DNA of 64,000 nt from contig CALLMV010000024.1 in assembly GCA_938005615.1 (NCBI GenBank), positions 1-64,000 of the forward strand. The letters run 5' to 3'. This document shows positions 28,711 through 37,438 of the stretch, piece by piece (position 1 is the stretch's first letter; each line of letters starts with the position of its first letter). The notes below the pieces were generated by a model, which saw only the letters and a list, made by a program, of their open reading frames with translations, was not told where the DNA came from and made no database searches. Both the position numbers and the translations under genes were made by a program. This DNA is from an uncultured Verrucomicrobiae bacterium. GTDB lineage: Bacteria; Verrucomicrobiota; Verrucomicrobiia; JADLBR01; CALLMV01.

Positions 28711-30726
28711 ATGCAGAACATCGCGGAATTTCCCCCAAGCTCTCACACTTCGTTCATTCCCACTCTCGATGAAAATACGTCCCCGCAGCAAACATGGACG
28801 GTGGAAGACTCCGCAGCCCTTTACAATATTCACAACTGGGGCGCCCCTTACTTTTCTATCAACGAGAAAGGTAACATCGCCGTTACTCCACTTCCTGAAG
28901 AAGGCCCTGCGTTAGATCTCGTCAAAGTCATCGAAGCTGCACGTGCCCACGAACTCAGCTTCCCGTTGGTGATACGCTTTCAAGATATTTTGAGACACAA
29001 AGTCCGCACCCTCAATCAAGCCTTCCTCAAAGCCATAGAAGACCATAACTATCAGGGCAGATACCTCGGCGTCTTCCCTATCAAGGTTAACCAACTTCGA
29101 GAAGTGGTTGAAGAAATCCTCGATGCTGGTCAGCCATACAACTTCGGTCTAGAGGCGGGTTCCAAACCTGAACTAATTGCCGCCCTCGCCCTGCACAAAG
29201 ATCCTGAAAGCCTGATCATCTGTAACGGCTACAAAGATTCCGATTTCGTACGCCTAGCCCTCATGGGCCGTAAACTCGGAAAAAAAATCATCCTCGTCGC
29301 TGAAAAAGCCTCAGAGATTCCTCTCATCATTCGGACCTCCGAAGAAATGCAAGCCGATCCTCTCATCGGCATCCGTGTCAGACTCCAATGCCGAAGCGCT
29401 GGTAAATGGGCCACCTCCTCCGGCGAAGATGCTAAGTTTGGTCTTTCCTCTACAGAACTCATGGAAGCAGCTAACTTCCTAAAGTCCACCGGCCGCACTG
29501 ATGCACTTCGCCTCGTCCACTTCCATGTTGGCTCGCAGATTCCTGATATCCAGATCGTAAAAAAAGCCGTTCGCGAAGCTGCACGTTACTACGCCCAGCT
29601 CCGCCACCTTGGCTTTCCTGTAGAATACCTCGACGTCGGCGGAGGTCTCGGTATTGACTATGACGGTTCACATTCTCCCTCAGAATCCTCGGCCAATTAC
29701 TCTACCCAAGAGTACTGCGCCGATGTCACCTATCACCTTGCTGAAGTGTGCAACCAAGAAAAAGTTCCTCACCCGCACATTGTCAGCGAGAGCGGCCGCG
29801 CAATCGTCTCGCAGCACTCACTGCTCGTCGTCGAAGCATTCGGTACACTTCAAAAAACGCGTGCCTCACGCCCACTACCTCAACCCGACGGCCTCCACCG
29901 CCATGTGAGAGACCTTCTCGAAATACTCCAAAACACTGTCACAGATAACCCCCGCGAAGCCCTCCATGATGCTATGCAAATCCGCGAGGAAGCCGACACC
30001 ATGTTCCAACTCGGCATCCTCGACCTTCCTTCCAAAGCCGCAATTGATGACCTCTACTGGCGCATCTGCACAGAAGTCACAAAAACCTACGAAACAGACC
30101 CCTCGCCACCCGAAGAAATCCTCTCCCTGCGTCGCTCCCTGGCTGAACAGTACACCTGCAACTTTTCTGTTTTCCAATCCCTGCTTGACCACTGGGCTCT
30201 CAAACAACTTTTTCCCGTCCTACCCATCACAGGCCTCGACCGCCAGCCGATTACCCGCGGCACACTTGTGGACATTACCTGCGATTCAGACGGCAAAGTC
30301 TCTACCTTCGTCAACCACGAAGGCATCACCTCCACACTCCCACTACACGCCATCCCAGAACACCCCCTGCAAAACGGCTCACCTTACCTCCTTGGTTTTT
30401 TCCTCATCGGAGCTTACCAGGACGTCATGGGTGACATCCACAATCTCTTCGGCACAGTTGATGAAGCCCACGTCTTCCTCGACCCAGATGAAGACGACGG
30501 CTTCTACATCGAAGAAGCCATCCCCGGCTCAACCAACGCGGAAGTCCTGGCCAACGTCCAGTACAACATCCACCAGATTACGGAGGAGATGAAAGCACAT
30601 GTGGATGCTGCTATCCGCGCCGATCGCCTTAAACCCAACGAAGGCATCCGCCTGCTCAAAGACTACGAAAAACTCCTTAAACGTCCAACATACCTTCGTT
30701 TCAACGGCCAATCACATCAGGTCTAA
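28711..30726 (+). CDS. speA: Biosynthetic arginine decarboxylase
   Basis: 671 residues, matching the long SpeA type (about 630-660). Arginine is decarboxylated to agmatine, the first step of polyamine synthesis. The PLP lysine is Lys125 in FPIKVNQ, the phosphate-binding glycine stretch DVGGGLGIDYDG is near 310-321, and SESGRAIVSQHS near 359 is also conserved. The catalytic cysteine region lies near the C-terminus (FLDPDEDDGFYIEE). No agmatinase or agmatine deiminase gene is in the window. A TTGACA hexamer is at 28674-28679, but the -10 match is poor. There is no Shine-Dalgarno. Confidence 0.95.
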   Translation: MQNIAEFPPSSHTSFIPTLDENTSPQQTWTVEDSAALYNIHNWGAPYFSINEKGNIAVTPLPEEGPALDLVKVIEAARAHELSFPLVIRFQDILRHKVRTLNQAFLKAIEDHNYQGRYLGVFPIKVNQLREVVEEILDAGQPYNFGLEAGSKPELIAALALHKDPESLIICNGYKDSDFVRLALMGRKLGKKIILVAEKASEIPLIIRTSEEMQADPLIGIRVRLQCRSAGKWATSSGEDAKFGLSSTELMEAANFLKSTGRTDALRLVHFHVGSQIPDIQIVKKAVREAARYYAQLRHLGFPVEYLDVGGGLGIDYDGSHSPSESSANYSTQEYCADVTYHLAEVCNQEKVPHPHIVSESGRAIVSQHSLLVVEAFGTLQKTRASRPLPQPDGLHRHVRDLLEILQNTVTDNPREALHDAMQIREEADTMFQLGILDLPSKAAIDDLYWRICTEVTKTYETDPSPPEEILSLRRSLAEQYTCNFSVFQSLLDHWALKQLFPVLPITGLDRQPITRGTLVDITCDSDGKVSTFVNHEGITSTLPLHAIPEHPLQNGSPYLLGFFLIGAYQDVMGDIHNLFGTVDEAHVFLDPDEDDGFYIEEAIPGSTNAEVLANVQYNIHQITEEMKAHVDAAIRADRLKPNEGIRLLKDYEKLLKRPTYLRFNGQSHQV

Positions 30727-31012
30727 CTCACAAACTCATCCCGCACTACACCAGCCGTACTTTCAAATCGACCTCCCCCTTCAAATCGCACTTCATTCAT
30801 TAATAGAAAAGAATATTTTAATATTGGCATATTTTAATATAATTATACGCAAATTTTTTGTTGTTGTATAAAGCACTGCCTCAACAACCTGTAACCCTTT
30901 CTCTCAGCCACCAATATTCCCCTAAGCAACCGACCGCTCAAAGCTGAAAAAGGCGTACAAAAATGTTGTCCCCAGAGCGACTCTCCCATAACCAAAATCA
31001 CAAACCAAATTT
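30727..31012. other. AT-rich gap upstream of tkt with duplicated 12-mer
   Basis: 286 bp between speA and tkt. ATATTTTAATAT occurs twice, at 30813-30824 and 30829-30840, and a perfect TATAAT is at 30838-30843 with only a weak -35. TATAAAG at 30867-30873 is another possible -10 element. The gap probably holds the tkt promoter with an AT-rich upstream element. No gene is visible. Confidence 0.45.
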
Positions 31013-33037
31013 ATGAACACCACAACCCAAGCTGACACCGCCACACTCAACCTCGTTGCAAACACGATCCGCACCCTCACCCTCGATGCCGTTGAAAAAG
31101 CCCAATCCGGCCACCCCGGCCTCCCCATGGGCTGCGCCGACATCGCCGCCATCCTCTTTAGCGAATACCTCCGCTTCAACCCCGCCAACCCCGCCTGGCG
31201 CAACCGCGACCGCTTCGTCCTTTCCGCCGGTCACGGCTCCATGCTCATCTACTCCCTTCTCCACCTCACGGGCTACGAAGCCGTCACCCTCGATCAACTG
31301 AAAAACTTCCGCCAGTGGCACAGCCTCACCCCCGGCCACCCCGAGTTTCACGAAACCCCCGGCGTCGAATGCACCACCGGCCCCCTCGGCCAAGGCACCG
31401 GCAACTCCGTCGGCATGGCCATCGCCCAAAAACACCTTGCCGCCACCTTCAACACGCCTGAACACCCCATCTGCGACCACCACATCTACGCCATAGTCTC
31501 CGACGGCGACCTTCAGGAAGGCGTCTCCCACGAAGCCGCCGCCCTCGCCGGCCACCTCGGCCTCGACAACCTCATCTGGATCTACGACGACAACCAAGTC
31601 TCCATCGAAGGCCGCACCGAACTCGCCTACTCCGACGACGTGCCTTCCCGCTTCCGTGGCTACCACTGGCACGTCATCCAGATTGACGGCCACAATCACG
31701 ACCAAATTCGCGCCGCCATCAGCGAAGCCCGCGTCACCAAAGGCCAGCCCACCCTCATCATCGCCAAAACCAAAATCGGCTTTGGCTCCCCCAAACTCCA
31801 AGGCCAACCCAAAGCCCACTCCGACCCCTTTGGCCCCGAAGAAGTCGCCGCCACCAAACGCAACCTCGGCTGGCCCGAAGACGCCCAATTCCTCGTGCCC
31901 GACGAAGTGAAAGCCCACTTCGCTGCCCTTCGCCCCCGCTGGGCCGCCGACGAAGCCGCTTGGAACGACCTCCTCGCCCGCTACACCGCCGCCCACCCCG
32001 AAAAAGCCGCCCTCTACCAATCCTTCTGGCGCAAAGACATCCCCGCCGACATCGCTGCCCGCCTCCCCCAATGGCCCGCCGACGCCAAACCCCAAGCCAC
32101 ACGCAACTCCGCCGGCGAAGCCCAGAAATTCCTCATGGGCGAAATCAAAAACATCTTCGGCGGCAGTGCCGACCTGGCCCCCTCCACCAAAACCTGGCAC
32201 AAAGACTACGGCTCCTTCCAGAAAAACTCCTACGCCGGCCGCACCGCCCACTTTGGCATCCGCGAGCACGGCATGGGCGCCATCGTCGCCGGCATCGGCT
32301 ACTACGGCGCACTCATCCCCTACGGCGCCACCTTCTTCGTCTTCACCGACTACATGCGCCCGCCCATCCGCCTCATGGCCCTCTCCAAAGTCCAAGGCAT
32401 CTTCATCATGACGCACGACTCCGTCTTTGTCGGCGAAGACGGCCCCACCCACGAACCCGTCGAAACCCTCGCCACCGTCCGTGCCATCCCCAACTGCTCC
32501 GTCATCCGCCCCAGCGACGCCAACGAAAGCGCCCTGGCCTGGCTCATGGCCTGCGAACGCAAGGACGGCCCCACCATCCTCGTCCTTACCCGCCAAAACA
32601 TTCCCGTGCTCGACCGCACCAAATGCGCCCCCGTCGAACACATGCGCCGCGGTGCCTACATCCTCTGGGAAAGCCAGCCCGGCAAGACCCCCGAACTGCT
32701 GCTCCTTGCCACCGGCTCCGAAGTCCACATCACCCTCCAAGCCGCCGAACAACTCGGCCAAGAAGGCCGCGCCGTGCGCGTCGTCGCCATGCCCTCCTGG
32801 GACATCTTCGAACAACAACTCCAGACCTACAAAGATCAGGTGCTCCCCCTCGCCGTCAAAAAACGCCTCGCCGTCGAAGCCGGCATCTCCCTCGGCTGGC
32901 ACAAATACCTTGGCGAACATGGCAGGATGATCGGTATCGATCGCTTTGGCGCCAGTGCCCCCTACCAACGCATCGCCAAAGAATTCGGCATCACCGCCGA
33001 AAACGTGCTCGCCCAAGCACGAAATCTTATTTGCTAA
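31013..33037 (+). CDS. tkt: Transketolase
   Basis: 674 residues, the family length. The thiamine-diphosphate motif SDGDLQEGVSHEAA is near residues 163-176, followed by the conserved DDNQVSIEG. The substrate-binding GHGSMLIYSLLHLTGY lies near 80-95, and the C-terminal pyrimidine-binding domain has IREHGMGAIVAG. It exchanges two-carbon units in the pentose phosphate pathway or Calvin-type cycles. Codons end in C far more often than in neighbouring genes, which are much more AT-rich, consistent with high expression or another local bias. A 672-codon frame on the opposite strand is an artefact of this bias. Confidence 0.97.
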   Translation: MNTTTQADTATLNLVANTIRTLTLDAVEKAQSGHPGLPMGCADIAAILFSEYLRFNPANPAWRNRDRFVLSAGHGSMLIYSLLHLTGYEAVTLDQLKNFRQWHSLTPGHPEFHETPGVECTTGPLGQGTGNSVGMAIAQKHLAATFNTPEHPICDHHIYAIVSDGDLQEGVSHEAAALAGHLGLDNLIWIYDDNQVSIEGRTELAYSDDVPSRFRGYHWHVIQIDGHNHDQIRAAISEARVTKGQPTLIIAKTKIGFGSPKLQGQPKAHSDPFGPEEVAATKRNLGWPEDAQFLVPDEVKAHFAALRPRWAADEAAWNDLLARYTAAHPEKAALYQSFWRKDIPADIAARLPQWPADAKPQATRNSAGEAQKFLMGEIKNIFGGSADLAPSTKTWHKDYGSFQKNSYAGRTAHFGIREHGMGAIVAGIGYYGALIPYGATFFVFTDYMRPPIRLMALSKVQGIFIMTHDSVFVGEDGPTHEPVETLATVRAIPNCSVIRPSDANESALAWLMACERKDGPTILVLTRQNIPVLDRTKCAPVEHMRRGAYILWESQPGKTPELLLLATGSEVHITLQAAEQLGQEGRAVRVVAMPSWDIFEQQLQTYKDQVLPLAVKKRLAVEAGISLGWHKYLGEHGRMIGIDRFGASAPYQRIAKEFGITAENVLAQARNLIC

Positions 33038-33236
33038 TCATCCTTGATAGGCACTTGAAGTTAAGGCAAGAGGAATCTGAATATACTACTTACTGGTCTC
33101 AAAGGCGTATATAAGTTACAACTGACTAACAGTAAGTTATGCTGATGCTTCTAATTATCTTAATCTACTCAAGAATTTCTAAATTCAGTTTTTTTAGTAA
33201 TATGAGTTACATGAATCAAAAAAATTTACATACTTA

Positions 33237-34160
33237 CTAAAAATTACTAAGTTTTGTCACTACTTCCGTGATTTGCGTAAAATCCTCGCAGCTAAAAGTA
33301 GTAAGTTCTGGATCTATCCGTTTGTTGAGGCCTGTGAGCACTTGGCCCGGGCCAATCTCGAGGAAAACACGCACGCCCAAATCGCGCATACGACAGATAG
33401 ATTCATCCCAGCGCACAGATCCAGTCACCTGCCGCTCCAACAATTCAGAAATCTTTGATGGTTCAGTGACAGGCTCCGCAGTCACATTCGCTAGCACTGG
33501 ACATGACGGCGTGCGCCAGTTGGTCGATTCAAGAGCAGTGCGAAGGCGCTCTGCCGCAGGTTGCATCAGGCGGGAGTGAAATGCACCAGAAACTTTCAGC
33601 GGGATCGCACGTTTTATCCCACGTTCTTTTGCAAGCTCGGGTACACGCTCGAGCCGGGTCGACTCACCTGAAAGCACTATCTGGCCTGGGCTGTTGTAGT
33701 TGGCTACATCCACATCACAGATCTTGGCGATCTCGCGTGCTTGATCGGATGTGGCACCGATTAAAGAAATCATCCCTCCTTGGGTTTGCCGGCAGGCATC
33801 TTGCATCGCGCGGGCACGCTCTGTAACGAGTCGCAATCCATCCTCAAACCCGATACTGCCTGCTGCATGGTGCGCGGTGAATTCCCCTAGAGAGAGACCG
33901 GCACAGAAAGCCGGCTTCAAGCCGGAAAGTGCAAGGATTTCCCTGAAAATTGCTGCGCCCTGAGTATAGAGAGCCGGCTGGGCGGCGGCGGTTTGATTGA
34001 GATCTTCTTGAGGCCCCTCGCTACAAAGTTTCAATAATGGCAAGCCGGTAATCTGGCCCGCAGTTTCAAAGAGGCTCTGAGCTGCTGGATAGGCTTCGAT
34101 GCCCTTGCACATGCCCACGCATTGTGCTCCTTGTCCAGCAAATATGACGGCAATGTCCAT
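33237..34160 (-). CDS. fabD: Malonyl-CoA:ACP transacylase
   Basis: 307 residues, the family length. The GQGAQ motif is at residues 9-13 and the catalytic serine is Ser90 in GLSLGEF; the active-site histidine is in GAFHSRLM. It loads malonyl groups on acyl carrier protein for fatty acid synthesis. The ATG at 34160 places GQGAQ at the usual position; the frame is open to 34301 but the added residues look non-coding. No other fab gene is adjacent, which is unusual as fabD often sits with fabH, fabG and acpP. It is divergent from the carboxypeptidase gene. Confidence 0.95.
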   Translation of the reverse strand: MDIAVIFAGQGAQCVGMCKGIEAYPAAQSLFETAGQITGLPLLKLCSEGPQEDLNQTAAAQPALYTQGAAIFREILALSGLKPAFCAGLSLGEFTAHHAAGSIGFEDGLRLVTERARAMQDACRQTQGGMISLIGATSDQAREIAKICDVDVANYNSPGQIVLSGESTRLERVPELAKERGIKRAIPLKVSGAFHSRLMQPAAERLRTALESTNWRTPSCPVLANVTAEPVTEPSKISELLERQVTGSVRWDESICRMRDLGVRVFLEIGPGQVLTGLNKRIDPELTTFSCEDFTQITEVVTKLSNF

Positions 34161-34254
34161 CACAACATTTTGCTGAAAAAGTTGAACAAACTCACGAAAA
34201 AAACGCCTGATAAGATTTGATTTACACTCGCGAGGCGTGCTAAGTTCACATGCC

Positions 34255-35241
34255 ATGTGTGTTCGTGTGAACATCTTTCTGTTTGCTGGTATTTTATGCA
34301 CTCTGCACCTTCTGCCGAATCTTCACGCATTATCAGTAGTGGATGATTCACTCCAGGCCAGTGCGGCTCTGCTTGTGGACGGTTCTACAGGTCGGGTACT
34401 CTATGCTCGTAATCCCGACCAACAATACCAGCCGGCCAGCACGATCAAGCTACTTACCGCGTTAGTTGTTGCCGAACAAACGGCCCTCCAGGGCCATGCC
34501 CGTGTTAATACCCAGGATATTCGCATCAGTACACCAGGCGCAAGCATGGCAAACCTCCGAAATGGATCCAGCCACTCGGTGATGGATTTAACGCGTGCCC
34601 TGCTGGTACGCTCATTCAATGATGTTGCATCCGTCCTGGCCGCGCACGTGGCAGGCACTGAGCAAGATTTTGTGCGTATGATGCAGGCGCGAGCTCGCGA
34701 GCTGGGAGCTCGCAATACTACGGTGACAAATCCCCACGGCCTTCCTGATGCCGCACAGCTCACAACCGCTCGCGACCTGATGCTCATTTTTCGTCGTGTG
34801 ATCGCCAACCCCACACTCAGGCAGCTCTGTGAGACGAGTTCTGGCACATTGCAAACTTTGCAGGGACCGATCCGATACACGACCACCAACCGGCTGCTGA
34901 GCAGCTATGCTGGAATGGGGCCTGCCAAGACGGGTTACACCCGCGCAGCTCGTCACACCTATGCCGCAAGCGCTACACGCGGTGGACGTGAACTGCACCT
35001 TGTACTGCTCGATTCTCCCAACAAGTGGGCGGATGCACGTTTGTTGTTCGACCATGGATTTTCTCTCTTAGGTGTGGATCCCAGCAGATCAACTGGCGCA
35101 CTCGCCAACTCATCGGTTGGCCAGCCATCGGAAGTTGTGCGCCGTGCCACTCTCGTGCGCAAGCCCAAGCCCGACGAAGTCATCCCTTTTGAGGAGTATG
35201 TTCAAAACACTCAGAGGAACCGAAATAACACGATCCCTTAA
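34255..35241 (+). CDS. D-alanyl-D-alanine carboxypeptidase (peptidase S11, PBP5-like)
   Basis: About 328 residues with an N-terminal signal peptide (hydrophobic stretch about 5-25 after the ATG at 34255). The three penicillin-binding motifs are present: STIK at 62-65 with the catalytic serine, SFN at 120-122 and KTG at 225-227. It trims the terminal D-alanine of peptidoglycan stem peptides in the periplasm. At this length it carries the catalytic domain and a short C-terminal part; the classical membrane-binding helix of PBP5 is not evident, so it may be soluble. A GTG six codons earlier is a possible alternative start. moxR follows after 23 bp. Confidence 0.92.
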   Translation: MCVRVNIFLFAGILCTLHLLPNLHALSVVDDSLQASAALLVDGSTGRVLYARNPDQQYQPASTIKLLTALVVAEQTALQGHARVNTQDIRISTPGASMANLRNGSSHSVMDLTRALLVRSFNDVASVLAAHVAGTEQDFVRMMQARARELGARNTTVTNPHGLPDAAQLTTARDLMLIFRRVIANPTLRQLCETSSGTLQTLQGPIRYTTTNRLLSSYAGMGPAKTGYTRAARHTYAASATRGGRELHLVLLDSPNKWADARLLFDHGFSLLGVDPSRSTGALANSSVGQPSEVVRRATLVRKPKPDEVIPFEEYVQNTQRNRNNTIP

Positions 35242-35264
35242 CACTTCCTCCCATATTCCCTTGC

Positions 35265-36335
35265 ATGAGCGCAGCCAACACATCAATTGGATTTCCTGAA
35301 CCCCCAGCATCAACAAAACTTCCCCCCACATTTCCCACGCCTCCTCAGCCCGCATTCGGGCAGCTCTGGGCCACTCGGCTCTCCCAAGAGATCAGCAAAG
35401 CAGTAGTCGGCCAGAACAAAATCATCGAGCGTCTCCTCGTAGCGCTGCTGGCAAATGGTCATGTCCTGCTCGAAGGTATGCCCGGTTTGGCCAAAACACT
35501 CCTGGTTCGCTCCCTAGGTACTGCGCTGGGTGTCAAGTTTGAGCGGGTCCAGTTCACTCCCGATCTCCTTCCCTCAGACATCGTGGGGACGATGATCTTC
35601 AACCAAAAAAACGGCGAGTTTACCACACACATCGGGCCGATCTTCGCCAATCTCGTGCTAGCTGATGAAATCAACCGTGCCCCGGCCAAGGTGCAATCCG
35701 CCTTGCTCGAGGCCATGCAGGAACGGCAAGTGACGATAGGCGGTGTTTCTCATAAACTGCCCGCTCCGTTCTTTGTGATGGCTACCCAAAACCCTATCGA
35801 GCAGGAGGGTACTTACCCCCTGCCCGAGGCGCAGACCGATAGATTTCTGTTCAAACTACAACTGGACTACCCCTCGGAAGTGGAAGAACGCGAGATGATG
35901 GGGCGCTGGGGTCAGGTAACGCGTGCTCCTCAACTCCAAGCTGTGACGAGCAGCGAAGAGCTTCTCTCCTTGCGAGCAGCGGTTGACCAAGTGTTTGTAT
36001 CTCCGGCTGTGCAAGATTATATCTTAGCGATCGTCAGGGCCACACGTGCCGCGGCCACACCTGCGCCCGGGAAACCGGCCACGCTTTCTTTTGGAGCCTC
36101 GCCCCGCGCAAGCCTAGCGCTGTACCAATCTGCTAAAGCTCTTGCATGGATCCGCGGGGAGAATCACGTCCTGCCTGCGCATGTGCAGGAACTCGTCCCG
36201 GACGTGTTGCGACACAGAATTGGCCTGACTTACGAGGCAGAAGCTAATGAACAGACCCCCGATTCGATACTCAAAGATCTCATCAACACCACACGTATTC
36301 CGCAAGAGGCTTCTGCAGCCCGCTTCAAGCTTTGA
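35265..36335 (+). CDS. MoxR-family AAA+ ATPase
   Basis: 356 residues. Walker A is GMPGLAKT at 71-78, preceded by a Pro/Thr-rich N-terminus. Walker B LVLADEINRAP and the sensor-1 ATQNPIEQEGTYPLPEAQ segment are typical of MoxR ATPases. Such proteins act as chaperones that mature metal- or cofactor-containing complexes, almost always with DUF58 and von Willebrand A domain partners encoded next door. Here no such partners follow: the next gene is convergent def. It shares a likely transcript with the D,D-carboxypeptidase. Confidence 0.93.
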   Translation: MSAANTSIGFPEPPASTKLPPTFPTPPQPAFGQLWATRLSQEISKAVVGQNKIIERLLVALLANGHVLLEGMPGLAKTLLVRSLGTALGVKFERVQFTPDLLPSDIVGTMIFNQKNGEFTTHIGPIFANLVLADEINRAPAKVQSALLEAMQERQVTIGGVSHKLPAPFFVMATQNPIEQEGTYPLPEAQTDRFLFKLQLDYPSEVEEREMMGRWGQVTRAPQLQAVTSSEELLSLRAAVDQVFVSPAVQDYILAIVRATRAAATPAPGKPATLSFGASPRASLALYQSAKALAWIRGENHVLPAHVQELVPDVLRHRIGLTYEAEANEQTPDSILKDLINTTRIPQEASAARFKL

Positions 36336-36358
36336 GATCATCAACTAGCACGGGACAT

Positions 36359-36937
36359 TTACTTTCTCGCAGCCAATTTCTTCAACAGAGTCTGAGTTTC
36401 GTTCTCGATTTGCTGGATGGCGCGGGCCAGTCTTGTTCTGGCGCCGGGTGTCATACGGTCTATGAAAAGCACTCCGCGCAAGTGGTCCACCTCGTGCTGG
36501 ATGGCCCGTGCGAGCAGTCCTCGAGCGTCGAATGCCACTGGCCCCTCCAAAGTCTGTGCCCGAACTTGGACGCCAGCCGGTCGTGTAATATCCGCTCGAA
36601 TCTCTGGGAAACTGAGGCAGCCTTCCTGAGCCGTCTCCCTATCCCGAGTAGGCGTAAGAATAGGGTTTATCAATACCAGTGGCATGTGTGAGGCGATATC
36701 TGCCTCCATTCCGTTGACCATCATGTCGCCGGGGTTGCTAGCCTGCGGGGGGATCTCAATTACGCAAAGCTGGATGGCGCGGCCAATTTGGTGGGCAGCA
36801 AGCCCCACACCATCGGCTTCACGCATCGTTTCAATCATGTCTGCAGCCAGCTCGCGGATATCTGGTGTGACTTCGACAACCGGTTTGCCTGGAATACGTA
36901 GCACGGGATTGCCGTATTTAACAATGGGAAGGACCAT
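36359..36937 (-). CDS. def: Peptide deformylase
   Basis: 192 residues. All three metal-site motifs are present: GVGLAAHQ at 43-50, EGCLS at 105-109 with the metal cysteine, and HEVDH at 148-152. It removes the formyl group from nascent N-termini, using Fe(II) or another divalent metal. The third position glutamine in motif 1 is kept. It starts 5 bp after yjbQ, and fmt, its usual partner, is not adjacent. Confidence 0.96.
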   Translation of the reverse strand: MVLPIVKYGNPVLRIPGKPVVEVTPDIRELAADMIETMREADGVGLAAHQIGRAIQLCVIEIPPQASNPGDMMVNGMEADIASHMPLVLINPILTPTRDRETAQEGCLSFPEIRADITRPAGVQVRAQTLEGPVAFDARGLLARAIQHEVDHLRGVLFIDRMTPGARTRLARAIQQIENETQTLLKKLAARK

Positions 36938-36942
36938 AGTAG

Positions 36943-37359
36943 CTATTGCCCGATAATTTTTATCAATACACGTTTCTTCCTCATCCCGTCAAACTCGCCG
37001 TAAAAGATGCACTCCCAGGGCCCGAAGTCTAAAGCCCCGTTTGTCACTGCCACCACGACTTCGCGCCCCATAATTGTGCGTTTGAGGTGGGCGTCTGCGT
37101 TGTCCTCTCCCACGTTATGCCTGTATTGGGAGTGAGGCTTCTCCGGAGCGAGTTTCTCCAACCAAACTTCGAAGTCTTGGTGGAGTCCACTTTCGTTGTC
37201 GTTGATGAACACCGAGGCGGAAATGTGCATGGCATTGACGAGACAAAGGCCTTCCCGAATGCCGCTCTCCTTGAGAGCCTGCTCGACCTGCGGGGTGATA
37301 TTGATGAAGGCGCGCCTTTGCGGAACTTCAAACCACAATTCCTTTCTGAAGCTCTTCAT
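36943..37359 (-). CDS. yjbQ: YjbQ/UPF0047 family protein (thiamine-phosphate synthase-like activity reported)
   Basis: 138 residues, the family length. Conserved segments are [31 protein letters not shown] near 40-70 (His and Asp rich), and [18 protein letters not shown] near 80-100, which holds the family's histidines and aspartates. The E. coli protein has a weak secondary thiamine-phosphate synthase activity, but the main physiological role is not settled. It sits between hmuS and def on the minus strand. The domain and length are clear; the function is open. Confidence 0.85.
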   Translation of the reverse strand: MKSFRKELWFEVPQRRAFINITPQVEQALKESGIREGLCLVNAMHISASVFINDNESGLHQDFEVWLEKLAPEKPHSQYRHNVGEDNADAHLKRTIMGREVVVAVTNGALDFGPWECIFYGEFDGMRKKRVLIKIIGQ

Positions 37360-37438
37360 GGGGCAAGCGGCTATGCTGTGCTGGATTTTTTTGAGAAGAC
37401 CTTTCTAAAAACCCAATTTATTGAGCAGCTTCATTTGT

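Noticed and set aside
30998-33016. 672-codon frame on the minus strand opposite tkt
   Set aside because: It is a mirror of the biased tkt codons, Gly/Ala/Val/Asp-rich and without a domain. The plus-strand transketolase motifs are complete.
31960-33114. 384-codon Arg/Pro-rich frame inside tkt
   Set aside because: Low-complexity product of the GC-rich strand in another frame; no motif, and tkt itself is intact.
33038-33236. Terminator or small gene between tkt and fabD
   Set aside because: Only loose, widely separated TTAGTAA/TTACTAA arms were seen in this AT-rich gap; too weak to call.
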